From NCBI RefSeq assembly GCF_027922265.1, contig NZ_BSFI01000008.1, positions 388,001-452,000 on the forward strand: DNA of 64,000 nt, read 5' to 3'. The notes under the pieces were generated by a model that was not told the DNA's origin, searched no databases, and saw only the letters and a list, made by a program, of their open reading frames with translations. Each line of letters begins with the position of its first letter. Position 1 is the stretch's first letter. This document shows, one piece after another, positions 29,965-39,507 of the stretch. A program made the translations under genes and the position numbers. This stretch comes from Hansschlegelia plantiphila. Lineage in GTDB: Bacteria > Pseudomonadota > Alphaproteobacteria > Rhizobiales > Methylopilaceae.

Positions 29965-30504
29965 ATGAGACAGACTGCCGGGGTACTGCTGACTGCGACC
30001 GTGCTGAGCGCTCTGGCGCCGCTTGCCGCGCATGCGGAAAAGCCGTTTCCGGTCCGGGAGAGCATATACACACGTCACAAGTACGACCGCTGTCCGTCGC
30101 GCGGCGCGGCCGAGGGCGGCGTCACGCGACGCGCCTGTCTGGGCGTTGGGAGCGTCGAGGTGTTCTGGACTGCGGACGACGATTCCGCGGCCGTATGGTT
30201 CGGCCGCCGGCCCCTCAAGGAGAGCATTGATCTCGGCTCGTTCTACGAGCCGGACGAGACGATCGAGTGGCGGCTCGACAAGTCTACCGGCCGCCCCGTC
30301 GCTGCGGTCGTGCGTTACCGCGTGGGTCAGTCGGTCGGCGCGCTCAAGGAGAGCCGGGTGGTGATCTACCGGCTCGAGCCGGCGGGGGCGTCCTGCGTCA
30401 TGGCGGTGATCCGGGAGCCGCGCGCCAGTCAGAAAGCGCGCGACGCGGTCGACGCCGACGCGGCGTCCTTCCGCTGCGGCTCGAGCCGCCGGCGGGACGG
30501 CTGA
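29965..30504 (+). CDS. Secreted hypothetical protein
   Basis: 179 residues from ATG 29965, with a signal peptide (about 1-24, cleavage after AHA). The mature part has three cysteines (in DRCPSRG, RRACLG and GASCVMAV, plus one in the tail FRCGSS) and WTADDDSAAVWFGRRPL, with a beta-rich look. I do not recognise the family. It is transcribed away from phaR and shares the inverted-repeat region, so PhaR may control it. Confidence 0.7.
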   Translation: MRQTAGVLLTATVLSALAPLAAHAEKPFPVRESIYTRHKYDRCPSRGAAEGGVTRRACLGVGSVEVFWTADDDSAAVWFGRRPLKESIDLGSFYEPDETIEWRLDKSTGRPVAAVVRYRVGQSVGALKESRVVIYRLEPAGASCVMAVIREPRASQKARDAVDADAASFRCGSSRRRDG

Positions 30505-30659
30505 ACGCCCTCCCCCGGCGGGCCGCGCCTTCGCAGCGCCATCTCCTCGCTGAACGCTCCACCGCCGAAGGTCGTGTTGACGCTGTTCGGACGGGCGCCG
30601 TTTAACCGAACGAGACAGCGGCCGACGATGCGGACGGCCGCCGACTGAGGAGATTTCTC

Positions 30660-31841
30660 ATGGCAGACACCGACGTCGTCATCGTTGGCGCCGCGCGCAC
30701 GGCCGTCGGCGCCTTCAACGGCGGCCTCTCGACGCTGCCGGCGCACGAGCTCGGCAAGGTCGCGATCAAGGCCGCGCTGGAGCGCGCCGGCGTCGAGCCC
30801 GGCGAGGTGTCGGAGGTCATTCTGGGCCAGGTGCTGACGGCCGCCCAGGGCCAGAACCCCGCCCGTCAGGCGTCGATCGCAGCCGGCGTGCCGATCGAGG
30901 CCGCGGCCTGGGGCATCAACCAGGTCTGCGGCTCGGGACTCCGCGCCGTCGCGCTCGCTAGCCAGGCCATCCTGAACGGCGACAGCGACATCGTCGTCGC
31001 CGGCGGTCAGGAGAGCATGAGCATGTCGGCGCACGCCGCCCATATGCGCTCAGGGACCAAGATGGGCGACGTCAAGTTCATCGACACGATGATCAAGGAC
31101 GGGCTGTGGGACGCCTTCAACGGCTACCACATGGGCACCACCGCCGAGAACGTCGCGACCAAGTGGCAGATCACCCGGGAGCAGCAGGACCAGTTTGCGG
31201 TGGCCTCCCAGAACAAGGCCGAGGCGGCGCAGAAGGCGGGACGTTTCAAGGACGAGATCGCGCCCGTCACGATCACGACCAAAAAGGGCGACACAGTCGT
31301 CGATCAGGACGAATACATCCGCGCCGGCGCGACGATCGACGCCATGACGAAGCTTCGCCCGGCCTTCTCCAAGGACGGCACGGTGACCGCAGGCAACGCC
31401 TCGGGCATCAATGACGGCGCCGCGGCCCTGGTGGTGACCTCCGCGTCCCGCGCGGCGTCGAAGGGCCTGAAGCCGCTCGTTCGCATCGTCAGCTGGGCGC
31501 AGGCCGGCGTCGACCCCTCGGTGATGGGGTCGGGTCCGATCCCGGCCTCGCGCAAGGCGCTGGAGAAGGCCGGCTGGTCCGTCGGCGACCTCGACCTGAT
31601 CGAAGCCAACGAGGCCTTCGCCGCGCAGGCCTGCGCGGTCAACAAGGATCTCGGCTGGGACACCGACAGGGTGAACGTCAACGGCGGCGCGATCGCGATC
31701 GGCCATCCGATCGGCGCCTCGGGCGCACGCGTCCTGACTACGCTGATCCACGAGATGATCCGTCGCGACGCGAAGAAGGGTCTCGCGACGCTCTGCATCG
31801 GCGGCGGCATGGGCATCGCCATGTGCATCGCCCGCGACTGA
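30660..31841 (+). CDS. phaA: Acetyl-CoA C-acetyltransferase
   Basis: 393 residues. Thiolase nucleophile Cys90 in [10 protein letters not shown], catalytic His349 in [10 protein letters not shown] and base Cys379 in CIGGGMG are all present. It condenses two acetyl-CoA to acetoacetyl-CoA, the first step of PHB synthesis. GAGGAG seven bases before the ATG gives a strong start. phaB follows after 97 bases; phaA-phaB near phaR is the common Rhizobiales arrangement. Could equally be called phbA. Confidence 0.96.
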   Translation: MADTDVVIVGAARTAVGAFNGGLSTLPAHELGKVAIKAALERAGVEPGEVSEVILGQVLTAAQGQNPARQASIAAGVPIEAAAWGINQVCGSGLRAVALASQAILNGDSDIVVAGGQESMSMSAHAAHMRSGTKMGDVKFIDTMIKDGLWDAFNGYHMGTTAENVATKWQITREQQDQFAVASQNKAEAAQKAGRFKDEIAPVTITTKKGDTVVDQDEYIRAGATIDAMTKLRPAFSKDGTVTAGNASGINDGAAALVVTSASRAASKGLKPLVRIVSWAQAGVDPSVMGSGPIPASRKALEKAGWSVGDLDLIEANEAFAAQACAVNKDLGWDTDRVNVNGGAIAIGHPIGASGARVLTTLIHEMIRRDAKKGLATLCIGGGMGIAMCIARD

Positions 31842-31938
31842 TCGACAGCTTCGAATGCAAGGGCCCGCGGTTCGCTGCGGGCTAAAGGGCCGGCAGGGTT
31901 CAAGTCCGGCGCGTCAACAACTTTCACGGGAGGAACTC

Positions 31939-32661
31939 ATGGCGCGCACGGCGCTCGTCTCGGGCGGGACTCGCGGCATCGGCGAGGCGATCTCGATCGC
32001 CCTCAAGCTCGCCGGCTACAACGTGGCCGCGACCTACGCCGGCAATGACGACAAGGCGGCCGCCTTCAGGGAGGCCCACGGCATCGCGGTGTTCAAATGG
32101 GACGTCGGCGATCCGAAGGCCTGCGAAGCGGGCGTCGCCAAGGTCGAGGCCGAGGTCGGCCCTGTGGACGTGCTGGTGAACAACGCCGGCATCACCCGCG
32201 ACGCCATGTTCCACAAGCTCACCTTCGAGAAGTGGCAGGAGGTCATCCGCACCAACCTCGACAGCATGTTCACCATGACGCGTCCCGTCATCGAGGGAAT
32301 GCGCGAGCGCAACTTCGGGCGGATCATCAACATCACCTCCATCAACGGCCAGAAGGGCCAGATGGGGCAGTCGAACTACTCGGCCGCCAAGGCCGGCGTG
32401 ATCGGCTTCACCAAGGCGCTCGCGCAGGAGAACGCCAGGAAGGGCGTGACCGTGAACGCGATCGCGCCTGGCTATATCGGCACCGAGATGGTGCAGGCTG
32501 TGCCGGAAAAGGTGCTGGAGAGCATCGTCGCCGGCATTCCTGTCGGCCGCCTCGGCACCGCCGAGGAGATCGCCGCCTCCGTGCTGTTCCTGGCCGGCGA
32601 CAACGCGGGCTTCATCACCGGCTCGACCCTGACCATCAACGGCGGCCAGTATCTCGCCTGA
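31939..32661 (+). CDS. phaB: Acetoacetyl-CoA reductase
   Basis: 240 residues; NADPH-dependent SDR that reduces acetoacetyl-CoA to (R)-3-hydroxybutyryl-CoA for PHB. TGxxxGIG-type SGGTRGIG near residue 8, NNAGITRDAMF, Tyr147/Lys151 (SNYSAAKAG) and the PhaB-typical INGQKGQMGQ. GGGAGGA four bases before the ATG. Likely cotranscribed with phaA; the gap holds a small GC hairpin but no terminator. Confidence 0.96.
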   Translation: MARTALVSGGTRGIGEAISIALKLAGYNVAATYAGNDDKAAAFREAHGIAVFKWDVGDPKACEAGVAKVEAEVGPVDVLVNNAGITRDAMFHKLTFEKWQEVIRTNLDSMFTMTRPVIEGMRERNFGRIINITSINGQKGQMGQSNYSAAKAGVIGFTKALAQENARKGVTVNAIAPGYIGTEMVQAVPEKVLESIVAGIPVGRLGTAEEIAASVLFLAGDNAGFITGSTLTINGGQYLA

Positions 32662-32754
32662 AGAACCGGCGTCCTTTGGTCGCCGCATAGCGGAGGCCAA
32701 ATAGGCGACCTTGCAAGATGACGATAGGCGTCGGTCGGCCTATAGAGCCGGCCG

Positions 32755-33645
32755 ATGCCCTCCTCCCACGCCACCGCCGTCGGCCTTATCGCCATTTTGC
32801 TGTGGTCGGCGCTCGCGCTGCTGACCTCGGCGACCGGCAGGACGCCGCCCTTCCTGCTAACCGCGCTGACCTTTGGAATAGGCGGGGCGCTCGGCCTCGC
32901 CGTCGCGGCCTTCCGCCCGGGAGGCCTTGGATCGCTGCGCCAGCCTTGGCCTGTGTGGCTGCACGGCGTGGGCGGACTGTTCGGCTATCACCTGCTCTAC
33001 TTCACCGCGCTCAAGCTCGCGCCGCCGGCGGAAGCCGCCTCGATCTGCTATCTCTGGCCGCTGCTGATCGTGCTGTTTTCGGCCGCGCTGCCCGGCGGCG
33101 GCCTCTCGCCGCGACACCTCGCCGGAGCGACCCTCGGCCTTGGCGGCACCGCCATGCTGATCGCCGGGCGATCCGGCGGGCTCGGCTTCGACGCCTCCCA
33201 TGCGCCGGGCTACGCAGCAGCGCTGGCGAGCGCCGTCGTCTGGGGCGCATATTCCGTCGGGTCCCGCTGGTTCCGCGCCGTGCCGACGGAAGCCGTCGCC
33301 GGCTTCTGCCTCGCCACCTCGGCGCTCGCAGCCGCCTGCCACATCGCCTTCGAGCCCGCGGTCTGGCCTTCGGGCGCGACCGAATGGCTCGCGGTCGCCG
33401 GGCTCGGGATCGGACCGGTCGGCGCCGCCTTCTTCGCCTGGGACGTCGGCATGAAGCGCGGCGACGTCGCCCTGCTCGGCGTCGCCTCCTACGCCTGCCC
33501 GATGATCTCGATCATCCTGCTGATCGCCGCGGGCTTCACCGAAGCCAACGCCATGCTGCTTGGCGGCTGCGGGCTTATCGTCGGCGGAGCGGTGGTCGCG
33601 GCCCTGGGCGGGCGGCGCGGGACCTCCGCCTCACCCGCCGCCTGA
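32755..33645 (+). CDS. EamA/DMT-family transporter
   Basis: 296 residues with ten predicted membrane helices in two EamA repeats (about 10-130 and 150-285). Features GIGGALGLAVA, LGGTAMLIAG, VWGAYSVGSRWF, GIGPVGAAFFAWDVGMKRGDVALLG resemble the aromatic amino acid exporter YddG group; the last motif is especially similar. Substrate is inferred only. Its stop overlaps the convergent cupin gene by 15 bases. Confidence 0.82.
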   Translation: MPSSHATAVGLIAILLWSALALLTSATGRTPPFLLTALTFGIGGALGLAVAAFRPGGLGSLRQPWPVWLHGVGGLFGYHLLYFTALKLAPPAEAASICYLWPLLIVLFSAALPGGGLSPRHLAGATLGLGGTAMLIAGRSGGLGFDASHAPGYAAALASAVVWGAYSVGSRWFRAVPTEAVAGFCLATSALAAACHIAFEPAVWPSGATEWLAVAGLGIGPVGAAFFAWDVGMKRGDVALLGVASYACPMISIILLIAAGFTEANAMLLGGCGLIVGGAVVAALGGRRGTSASPAA

Positions 33646-34092
33646 GACGCGCGGGGTGGGCCGCCAGTCGGGCGGCGCCAGCTCGAAGTGCGCGAAGTCG
33701 AAGCCCGGCGCGACGGTGCAGCCGACCAGCGTCCAGCGTCCGAGCGACTCCGCCGCCTGCCACCAGCCGGCGGGCACGACGACCTGCGGCGCCTCCCCGC
33801 CCAGTAGATCTGCGCCCAGCCGATGGGCTTCGGCGTCATGTCCGTCCGGCGACAGGGTCAGGGCAAGCGGTGCGCCGGCGTAGTGGTGCCAGACCTCGAC
33901 GGCGTCGACGCGGTGCCAGTGCGAGACTTCGCCGGCCGCGAGCATGAAGTAGATCGCGGTCGAACGCGAACGCCCGCTTGCATCGGTCGCCGGGTCGCGG
34001 AAGGTCTCGCGGAAATGGCCGCCCTCGGGGTGCGGGGCGAGGCCGAGGCGAGCGACGATCGCGTCGGCCGGGAGTTCGTCGAGCTCCGTCAT
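33631..34092 (-). CDS. Cupin domain protein (DUF985)
   Basis: 153 residues. GLAPHPEGGHFRETFRD, IYFMLAAGEVSHWHRVDAVEVWHHYAG and VVVPAGWWQA match the DUF985 cupin family, related to yeast YML079w; HWHR and HH are candidate metal ligands. It starts within the four-base ATGA overlap with gloB, so the two are cotranslated. The ligand is unknown; linkage to a glyoxalase hints at detoxification but does not prove it. Confidence 0.83.
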   Translation of the reverse strand: MTELDELPADAIVARLGLAPHPEGGHFRETFRDPATDASGRSRSTAIYFMLAAGEVSHWHRVDAVEVWHHYAGAPLALTLSPDGHDAEAHRLGADLLGGEAPQVVVPAGWWQAAESLGRWTLVGCTVAPGFDFAHFELAPPDWRPTPRVSGGG

Positions 34093-34856
34093 CCCCGGTT
34101 CTTCCTCTCGCGCAGTTCGGCGAACACCGCGACCGGATCGCCGGACGGCAGGCCGACCGCCGCGGCGACCTTGTCCTCTCCCGAACGAAGGAAGATGTTG
34201 GTCGCCTTCTCCGCGCCGATCGTCGTCGGCACCGTCGGCCGCCCGGCAACGCGCGTCGCCTGGACTTTTTTCAGCCGCTCGCCGATCGCCGGATCCTCCG
34301 GCAGGATCGACGCGCAGAAACTGGCGTTCGACGCGGTGTATTCGTGCCCGCACCAGACCTGCGTCTCGTTCGGCAGCCGCGCGATCTTGGAGAGCGAGGC
34401 CCACATCGCCTCCGGCGTGTCCTCGAACAGCCGTCCGCAGCCCATCACGAACAGCGTGTCGCCGGAGAACAGCCATTTCTCCTTGGCCTCGTGGAACACG
34501 ACGTGCCCCCTGGTGTGGCCCGGCGTCGCGATCGTCTCGAACGCCCATGGCCCGATCCTGGCGACGTCGCCCTCAGCGAGCGTCGCGTCGAGGCCGGGGA
34601 TGGACGCGGCCTCCGCCTTCGGGCCGAAGACCTTCGCGCCGAAGCGCTTCTTGAGGTCCGGCAGCCCGTCGATGTGGTCGGCGTGCTTGTGGGTGATCAG
34701 GATGTGGCTGAGCGACCAGCCGCGCGCGTCGAGCGCCTCGAGAATGGGCTGCGCCTCGGGGGCGTCGACAAGCAGCACGGTTTCGCTTTCGGCGTCGCGC
34801 AGCAGCACGGCGTAATTGTCGGACAGGCAGGGGATCAGGACGATTTCGGCGGGCAT
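34089..34856 (-). CDS. gloB: Hydroxyacylglutathione hydrolase (glyoxalase II)
   Basis: 255 residues from ATG 34856 (family N-terminus MPAEIVLIPCLSDNYA); the longer frame to 34910 is not conserved-looking. Metallo-beta-lactamase motif THKHADH (His56, His58, Asp60, His61), GHTRGH and GDTLF give the binuclear metal site. Hydrolyses S-D-lactoylglutathione. Operon with the cupin gene; divergent from the AAA ATPase. Confidence 0.93.
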   Translation of the reverse strand: MPAEIVLIPCLSDNYAVLLRDAESETVLLVDAPEAQPILEALDARGWSLSHILITHKHADHIDGLPDLKKRFGAKVFGPKAEAASIPGLDATLAEGDVARIGPWAFETIATPGHTRGHVVFHEAKEKWLFSGDTLFVMGCGRLFEDTPEAMWASLSKIARLPNETQVWCGHEYTASNASFCASILPEDPAIGERLKKVQATRVAGRPTVPTTIGAEKATNIFLRSGEDKVAAAVGLPSGDPVAVFAELRERKNRG

Positions 34857-34967
34857 GGGGTCTCCGGCTCGGACGGCGCGCAAGGCTAGCGGCGACGCTC
34901 GGCGGGTCAAGGGCGCGCCGCCTTCGTCGGGGATGGAGGGCGGGAGCGGGCGCGCTATGAATTGCGC

Positions 34968-36125
34968 ATGATCACCCGCCTCTGCGTCTCGGGCTATCGC
35001 TCGTTGCGCGACATCCGCCTACCGCTCGCCCGCCTTACCGTCGTCACCGGCGCGAACGGCAGCGGCAAGTCCAGCCTCTACCGCGCGCTCCGGCTGCTCG
35101 CCGACGTCGCGCAGGGCCGGGTGGTGCAGTCGCTCGCCGGCGAAGGCGGCATCCAGTCCACGCTGTGGGCGGGCCCCGAGGTTTTCGCGGCGTCCGTGAA
35201 GCGCGGCGAACATCCGGTGGAGGGGCTCGGCGAACGGAAGAATCCAGTCGCTCTCAAGCTTGGCTTTTTGGGCGAGGACTACGGCTACGCCATCGACCTG
35301 GGGCTGCCGCCGCCAATTCCCCGGTCGATGTTCAGCCTCGATCCCGAGATCAAGGCCGAAGCGGTGTGGACCGGCGAGATCCTCGGCCGGTCGAACGCTT
35401 TTGCATTGCGCAACGGCCCCGGAGTCCGCGTCCGCAACGAGTCGGGCGCGTGGGAGCAAGCCTTCACCACGCTCGCGTCCTTCGACAGCATGATGACGCA
35501 CTGCGCGGATCCGAGAGGGGCGGTCGAACTGCTCGTGCTGCGCGAGCGGATGAAGGACTGGCGGTTCTACGATCACCTGCGCACCGACCGCGACGCCCCC
35601 GCTCGCCGGCCGCAGATCGGCACCTACACGCCGGTGCTCGCGAGCGACGGTTCGGACCTTGCCGCCGCCGTTCAGACGATCCGCGAAATCGGCGACGACC
35701 GGGGCCTCGACGCCGCGATCGCCGACGCTTTCGCCGGGGCCGCGATCGAGGTGTCGGCCGCGCACGGGCAGTTCGAGCTCGAGATGCGCCAGCACGGGCT
35801 GCTGCGCTCCCTCAAGACCGCCGAACTCTCCGACGGCACGCTGCGCTACCTGTTGCTGGTCGCCGCAATGATGTCGCCGCGGCCGCCGGCCCTGATGATC
35901 CTGAACGAGCCGGAGACCAGCCTCCATCCCGACCTGCTGGCCCCGCTCGCGCGGCTGATCGCGCAGGGCGCGGAGCGTTCGCAAATCCTCGTCGTGTCGC
36001 ACGCGCAGCCGCTCGTACGCGCGCTGGCGGAGGTCGGCGCGCAGGAGATCGTGCTGGAGAAGTCGCTCGGCGAGACCGTCGCGGACATCGACGGCCCTGT
36101 TCGCTGGGAGTGGCCCGCCCGCTGA
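34968..36125 (+). CDS. AAA-family (RecF/SMC-like) ATPase of unknown role
   Basis: 385 residues from ATG 34968. SGYRSLRDIRLPL and Walker A GANGSGKS (28-35) lie at the start; ELSDGTLRYLLL is the ABC-like signature and LMILNEPETSLHP (Asn313-Glu314) the Walker B region, followed by VVSHAQPL. Walker B has Asn in place of the usual Asp; I recall the same LNEPETSLHP in predicted ATPases of the COG4637 type, so it may be a family trait. No partner gene such as a nuclease is adjacent. It sits between gloB and a methyltransferase. Confidence 0.78.
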   Translation: MITRLCVSGYRSLRDIRLPLARLTVVTGANGSGKSSLYRALRLLADVAQGRVVQSLAGEGGIQSTLWAGPEVFAASVKRGEHPVEGLGERKNPVALKLGFLGEDYGYAIDLGLPPPIPRSMFSLDPEIKAEAVWTGEILGRSNAFALRNGPGVRVRNESGAWEQAFTTLASFDSMMTHCADPRGAVELLVLRERMKDWRFYDHLRTDRDAPARRPQIGTYTPVLASDGSDLAAAVQTIREIGDDRGLDAAIADAFAGAAIEVSAAHGQFELEMRQHGLLRSLKTAELSDGTLRYLLLVAAMMSPRPPALMILNEPETSLHPDLLAPLARLIAQGAERSQILVVSHAQPLVRALAEVGAQEIVLEKSLGETVADIDGPVRWEWPAR

Positions 36126-36160
36126 GTCGTCGCGCGCGCGGTTCCCGGCTACAACGGGGC

Positions 36161-36916
36161 ATGCCGCTCGACGTCGTCGATCTCCGTGATTTCTACGCCA
36201 GACCGCTTGGCCAGCTGTCGCGCCGCATCCTGCGCGCCAAGCTGCGCTCGCGCTGGCCGGATGTCCGCGGCCTGCGGATGCTGGGCGTCGGCTTCGCGAC
36301 GCCATACCTCGGCGTGTTCCGCGACGACGCCGAGCGCCTGCTCGCCTTCGCCCCGGCGCAGCAGGGCGTCGCCGGATGGCCCGTCGACCGGCGGAACGCC
36401 GCGGCGCTGGTCGAGGACGGAATGTGGCCGCTTCCCGACGCGGCCGTCGACCGCATCGTCGCGGCGCATGCGCTCGAAACCTCGGAAAGCGCGGTGGAGT
36501 TCCTGCGCGAGGCGTGGCGCTGCCTGGCGCCGGGCGGTCGGCTGATCGCGATCGTGCCCAACCGCCGCGGGCCCTGGGCGCGCATGGACGCCACGCCCTT
36601 CGGCCACGGCCGGCCGTTCAGCCGCAGTCAGCTCACCGACCTTCTGCGGCAGGCGCAATTCGCGCCCGAGGGATGGGATGAGGCGCTGTTCATGCCGCCG
36701 GTCGAAAGCTATCTGGTGATCCGCTCGGCGAGCGCGCTGGAACGGGTCGGCGCGTGGCTGTGGGCGCCGTTCGCAGGGGTCCACATCGTCGAGGCCACGA
36801 AGCAGGCGATGCGCCCGCAGACGGCGCGCTCCGCCAGGCGGATCGTCCCGGCGCCGGCGCTGAGGCCCGCCGCCATCGGCGTGCCCGCGCCTGCGCCGCA
36901 GATCACTCCCGGCTGA
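36161..36916 (+). CDS. Class I SAM-dependent methyltransferase
   Basis: 251 residues. Methyltransferase type 11 pattern: LRMLGVGFATPYL replaces the usual GxGxG, then DAAVDRIVAAHALE (motif near acid residue), REAWRCLAPGGRLIAIVPNRRGPWARM. The glycine-rich loop is weakly conserved (GVGFATP). Target unknown. Its stop overlaps the convergent metW by 14 bases. Begins 35 bases after the ATPase. Confidence 0.78.
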   Translation: MPLDVVDLRDFYARPLGQLSRRILRAKLRSRWPDVRGLRMLGVGFATPYLGVFRDDAERLLAFAPAQQGVAGWPVDRRNAAALVEDGMWPLPDAAVDRIVAAHALETSESAVEFLREAWRCLAPGGRLIAIVPNRRGPWARMDATPFGHGRPFSRSQLTDLLRQAQFAPEGWDEALFMPPVESYLVIRSASALERVGAWLWAPFAGVHIVEATKQAMRPQTARSARRIVPAPALRPAAIGVPAPAPQITPG

Positions 36917-37556
36917 GCAGGAACACCCCCTGCGCGCCGAACAGGTTCCAGAACCACCACGGCGCGTTGACGCGCACCGGCCGCCCCGTGGCGTCCAGCG
37001 CGACGGCGCGGTCCATCCGCGCGCCGAGCATGCCGACGAGGTCAACGAAGTCGCCGATCGTGCACAGGTGGATGTTCGGGGTTTCGTACCAGGGATCCGG
37101 AAGGTTGGCGTTCTGCGGCATGCGGCCCTCCGCGAGGAACTGCAGCCGCGTGCGCCAGTGGCCGAAGTTCGGGAACGACACCACCGCCCGCCGGCCGATC
37201 CGCAGCAGATCCTCGACGACCGCCTTCGGCCGGCGAGTCGCCTGCAGCGTCTGGGACAGGATGACGTAATCGAACGCGTCGTCGGGATAATGCGCGAGAT
37301 CCGCGTCGGCGTCGCCCTGGACGACCGACAAGCCGTGCGCCACGCATGCGTTGACGCCGGACTGCGACAGCTCGATGCCGCGGCCGTCTACGCCGCGCCG
37401 CTCGATCAACAGGCGGAGCAGCGCCCCGTCGCCGCAGCCGACGTCCAGAACCCGCGAGCCCGGCTGAACCATTTCCGCGACGAGCAGATGGTCGGGCCTT
37501 GGGGCGGCGGCGAGGGTCGCGGGGGCGACGGGCGAGGCGGCGTCCAATACGGTCAT
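36903..37556 (-). CDS. metW: Methionine biosynthesis protein MetW
   Basis: 217 residues from ATG 37556 (a TTG at 37565 is the only longer option). SAM-binding LDVGCGDGALLRLL (about 37-50), GIELSQSGVNACVAHGLSVVQGDADADLA and the MetW hallmarks SFPNFGHWRTRLQFLAEGRMP and WYETPNIHLCT. MetW works with homoserine O-acetyltransferase MetX in many proteobacteria, but no metX is found here. It overlaps the convergent methyltransferase gene at its end. Confidence 0.92.
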   Translation of the reverse strand: MTVLDAASPVAPATLAAAPRPDHLLVAEMVQPGSRVLDVGCGDGALLRLLIERRGVDGRGIELSQSGVNACVAHGLSVVQGDADADLAHYPDDAFDYVILSQTLQATRRPKAVVEDLLRIGRRAVVSFPNFGHWRTRLQFLAEGRMPQNANLPDPWYETPNIHLCTIGDFVDLVGMLGARMDRAVALDATGRPVRVNAPWWFWNLFGAQGVFLLSRE

Positions 37557-37704
37557 GACGCTCAATTCACACGATCTTCAGGCCTTTCGCAGCTGTTCCG
37601 CGGCTTGGCCTGCGCTACACTTAGCCCCCGATAAGCCATTCCGTCACAACCGCAAAGACCGGCCGCGCCGCGATAGGCCCGAACGCCGGCGGAAGGAGCG
37701 TCTG

Positions 37705-38832
37705 TTGAACGCCGAAACCCATGTCCGTAGCGACCCTCGGGCGCCGGCGACCAGCTGGGCGTTCCCGATCCTCGGGGTCGCATTCTTCGGAGCGGTTACG
37801 GCGCTCGGCCTCGGCAAGACCTTTTCGGGGACGGCGGCGGACATCATCGTCGCGGTGGCGCTCATCCCGGTGCTGTTCGGGGCGGTGTTCGCCGCGGTCT
37901 ACCACGCCGAGGTGATCGCCCATCGCACCGGCGAGCCTTACGGAACGCTCGTGCTGACCATGGCGGTCACCGTCATGGAGGTGGCGCTGATCGGATCGGC
38001 GCTGCTCGCGGACGATCCCAATCCCACGCTCGCCCGCGACACCATCTTCGCCGTGGTGATGATCGTCGTGAACGGTCTCGTCGGTCTCTGCATCCTGCTC
38101 GGCGGTCTGCGCCACCGCGAGCAGAGCTTTCGAGTGAAGGGCGCCAACGCCTATCTCGCCGTTCTGATCACGCTGGCTGCGCTGTCGCTCGTGCTGCCGA
38201 ACCACACCAACACCGCGCCGGGCGGCGCCTATTCTCCGACGCAGCTCGGCTATGTCGCGGCGGCGACGATCGCGATCTACGCCTCGTTCCTCTATACGCA
38301 GACCGTCGGCAACCGCGAATATTTCGCGGTCGTGATCGAAGGCGACGAGGTCGCCGACAAGGCGCATGTGCCGAGCGGACGGGCGACGCTGTTCTCGCTC
38401 GTGTTCCTGATCGTCGCGCTTGCCGCCGTCATCCTGCTATCGAAGACCTTCACCGCGGTCGTCGAGTTCTCGCTCGACGGAATGGGCGCTCCGAGCGCGC
38501 TTGCGGGCGTCGTCGTCGCCCTGCTGATCCTGCTGCCGGAGTTCACCGCGGCGCTCAGGGCGGCGCGCGACGACAAGCTTCAGAAAAGCCTGAACCTCGC
38601 GCTCGGATCGGCCTGCGCCACCATCGGATTGACGATTCCGGCGGTCGCCATCCTGTCGATCATCTACGGCGCACGGCTGGAGCTCGGGATCGACGAGAAG
38701 GACACCGTCATCCTGCTTGTCACCGTCGCGGTAGCGCTGCTGACCTTCGGCACGGGGCGAACGAACATCCTCTATGGCTTCATCCACCTCGTGCTGTTTG
38801 CGACCTACGGATTTCTGATCCTGGCGCCCTAG
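37705..38832 (+). CDS. Calcium:proton antiporter (CaCA/Cax family)
   Basis: 375 residues from TTG 37705, which has GGAAGGAG six bases before it; no in-frame ATG or GTG gives a better start. About eleven membrane helices. The two alpha-repeats show GTLVLTMAVTVMEVALIGSALL (about 87-108) and GVVVALLILLPEFTAALRAARDD (about 268-290) with the essential acidic residues. Resembles ChaA. Divergent from metW with 148 bases between. Confidence 0.85.
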   Translation: MNAETHVRSDPRAPATSWAFPILGVAFFGAVTALGLGKTFSGTAADIIVAVALIPVLFGAVFAAVYHAEVIAHRTGEPYGTLVLTMAVTVMEVALIGSALLADDPNPTLARDTIFAVVMIVVNGLVGLCILLGGLRHREQSFRVKGANAYLAVLITLAALSLVLPNHTNTAPGGAYSPTQLGYVAAATIAIYASFLYTQTVGNREYFAVVIEGDEVADKAHVPSGRATLFSLVFLIVALAAVILLSKTFTAVVEFSLDGMGAPSALAGVVVALLILLPEFTAALRAARDDKLQKSLNLALGSACATIGLTIPAVAILSIIYGARLELGIDEKDTVILLVTVAVALLTFGTGRTNILYGFIHLVLFATYGFLILAP

Positions 38833-38841
38833 GGCGCGCCT

Positions 38842-39450
38842 TCACCACAGCGTCTTCGCGGCTCGCCCGGGCCATTCGCGGTCGTAGGCCTCGCCGCCGA
38901 CCGCGCCGTCGCTCAGGCGGGCGAGAATGCGGCCCGGCGTCGGCAGGCTGTCGGGATCGATCTGGCTCGCGGCGTCCCACAGCTTGGAGCGGACGATCGC
39001 CCGTGCGCACTGGAAATAGACGGCCTCCACCGTGACGACGATCGCGCTCCGCGGCGACGCGGCCCGTACGGCGAAGGAGGCGAGCAGTTCCGGTTCGGCG
39101 GAGATTTTCGCGCGGCCGTTGACGCGCAGCGTCGTGCCGACGCCTGGGATGAGGAACAGCAGAGCCATGCGAGGGTCGCGCACGATGTTGCGCAGCGAAT
39201 CGATGCGGTCGTTGCCGCGCCGGTCGGGCATGACGAGCGTCTTGCGGTCGACGATACGCACGAAGCCGGGCTCGTCGCCGCGCGGCGAGCAGTCGAGACC
39301 TTCCGGCCCGACGGTCGCGAGCGCGGCGAACGGCGAGGTCTCGATGATCCGGGCGTAGTCGGGTGTGATCTCGGCGACCTCCTTGACGATGGAGGGCGCT
39401 TTCGGGCGGCCGTAGAGCGCCTCGAGCGCTTCGATGCTGGTGATGTCCAT
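38842..39450 (-). CDS. Pyridoxamine 5'-phosphate oxidase-like FMN protein
   Basis: 202 residues. The split-barrel fold is seen in SPFAALATVGPEGLDCSPRGDEPGFVRIVD, GNDRIDSLRNIVRDPRMALLFLIPGVGTTLRVNGRA and AVYFQCARAIVRSKLWD; this is the MSMEG_1061 type of PPOX flavoprotein rather than true PdxH. Likely an F420/FMN-type oxidoreductase with unknown substrate. Nine bases separate it from the convergent antiporter gene. Confidence 0.85.
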   Translation of the reverse strand: MDITSIEALEALYGRPKAPSIVKEVAEITPDYARIIETSPFAALATVGPEGLDCSPRGDEPGFVRIVDRKTLVMPDRRGNDRIDSLRNIVRDPRMALLFLIPGVGTTLRVNGRAKISAEPELLASFAVRAASPRSAIVVTVEAVYFQCARAIVRSKLWDAASQIDPDSLPTPGRILARLSDGAVGGEAYDREWPGRAAKTLW

Positions 39451-39507
39451 GGCGGCGGCTTCTTACGCCGAGGCGCCTGCATGCTCAATCCAGTCCTTCG
39501 CCGGGCC

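Noticed and set aside
31855..31925. T-arm-like GGTTCAAGTCC suggesting a tRNA between phaA and phaB
   Set aside because: No acceptor stem, anticodon arm or CCA-side pairing could be built around it; it is part of the intergenic leader.
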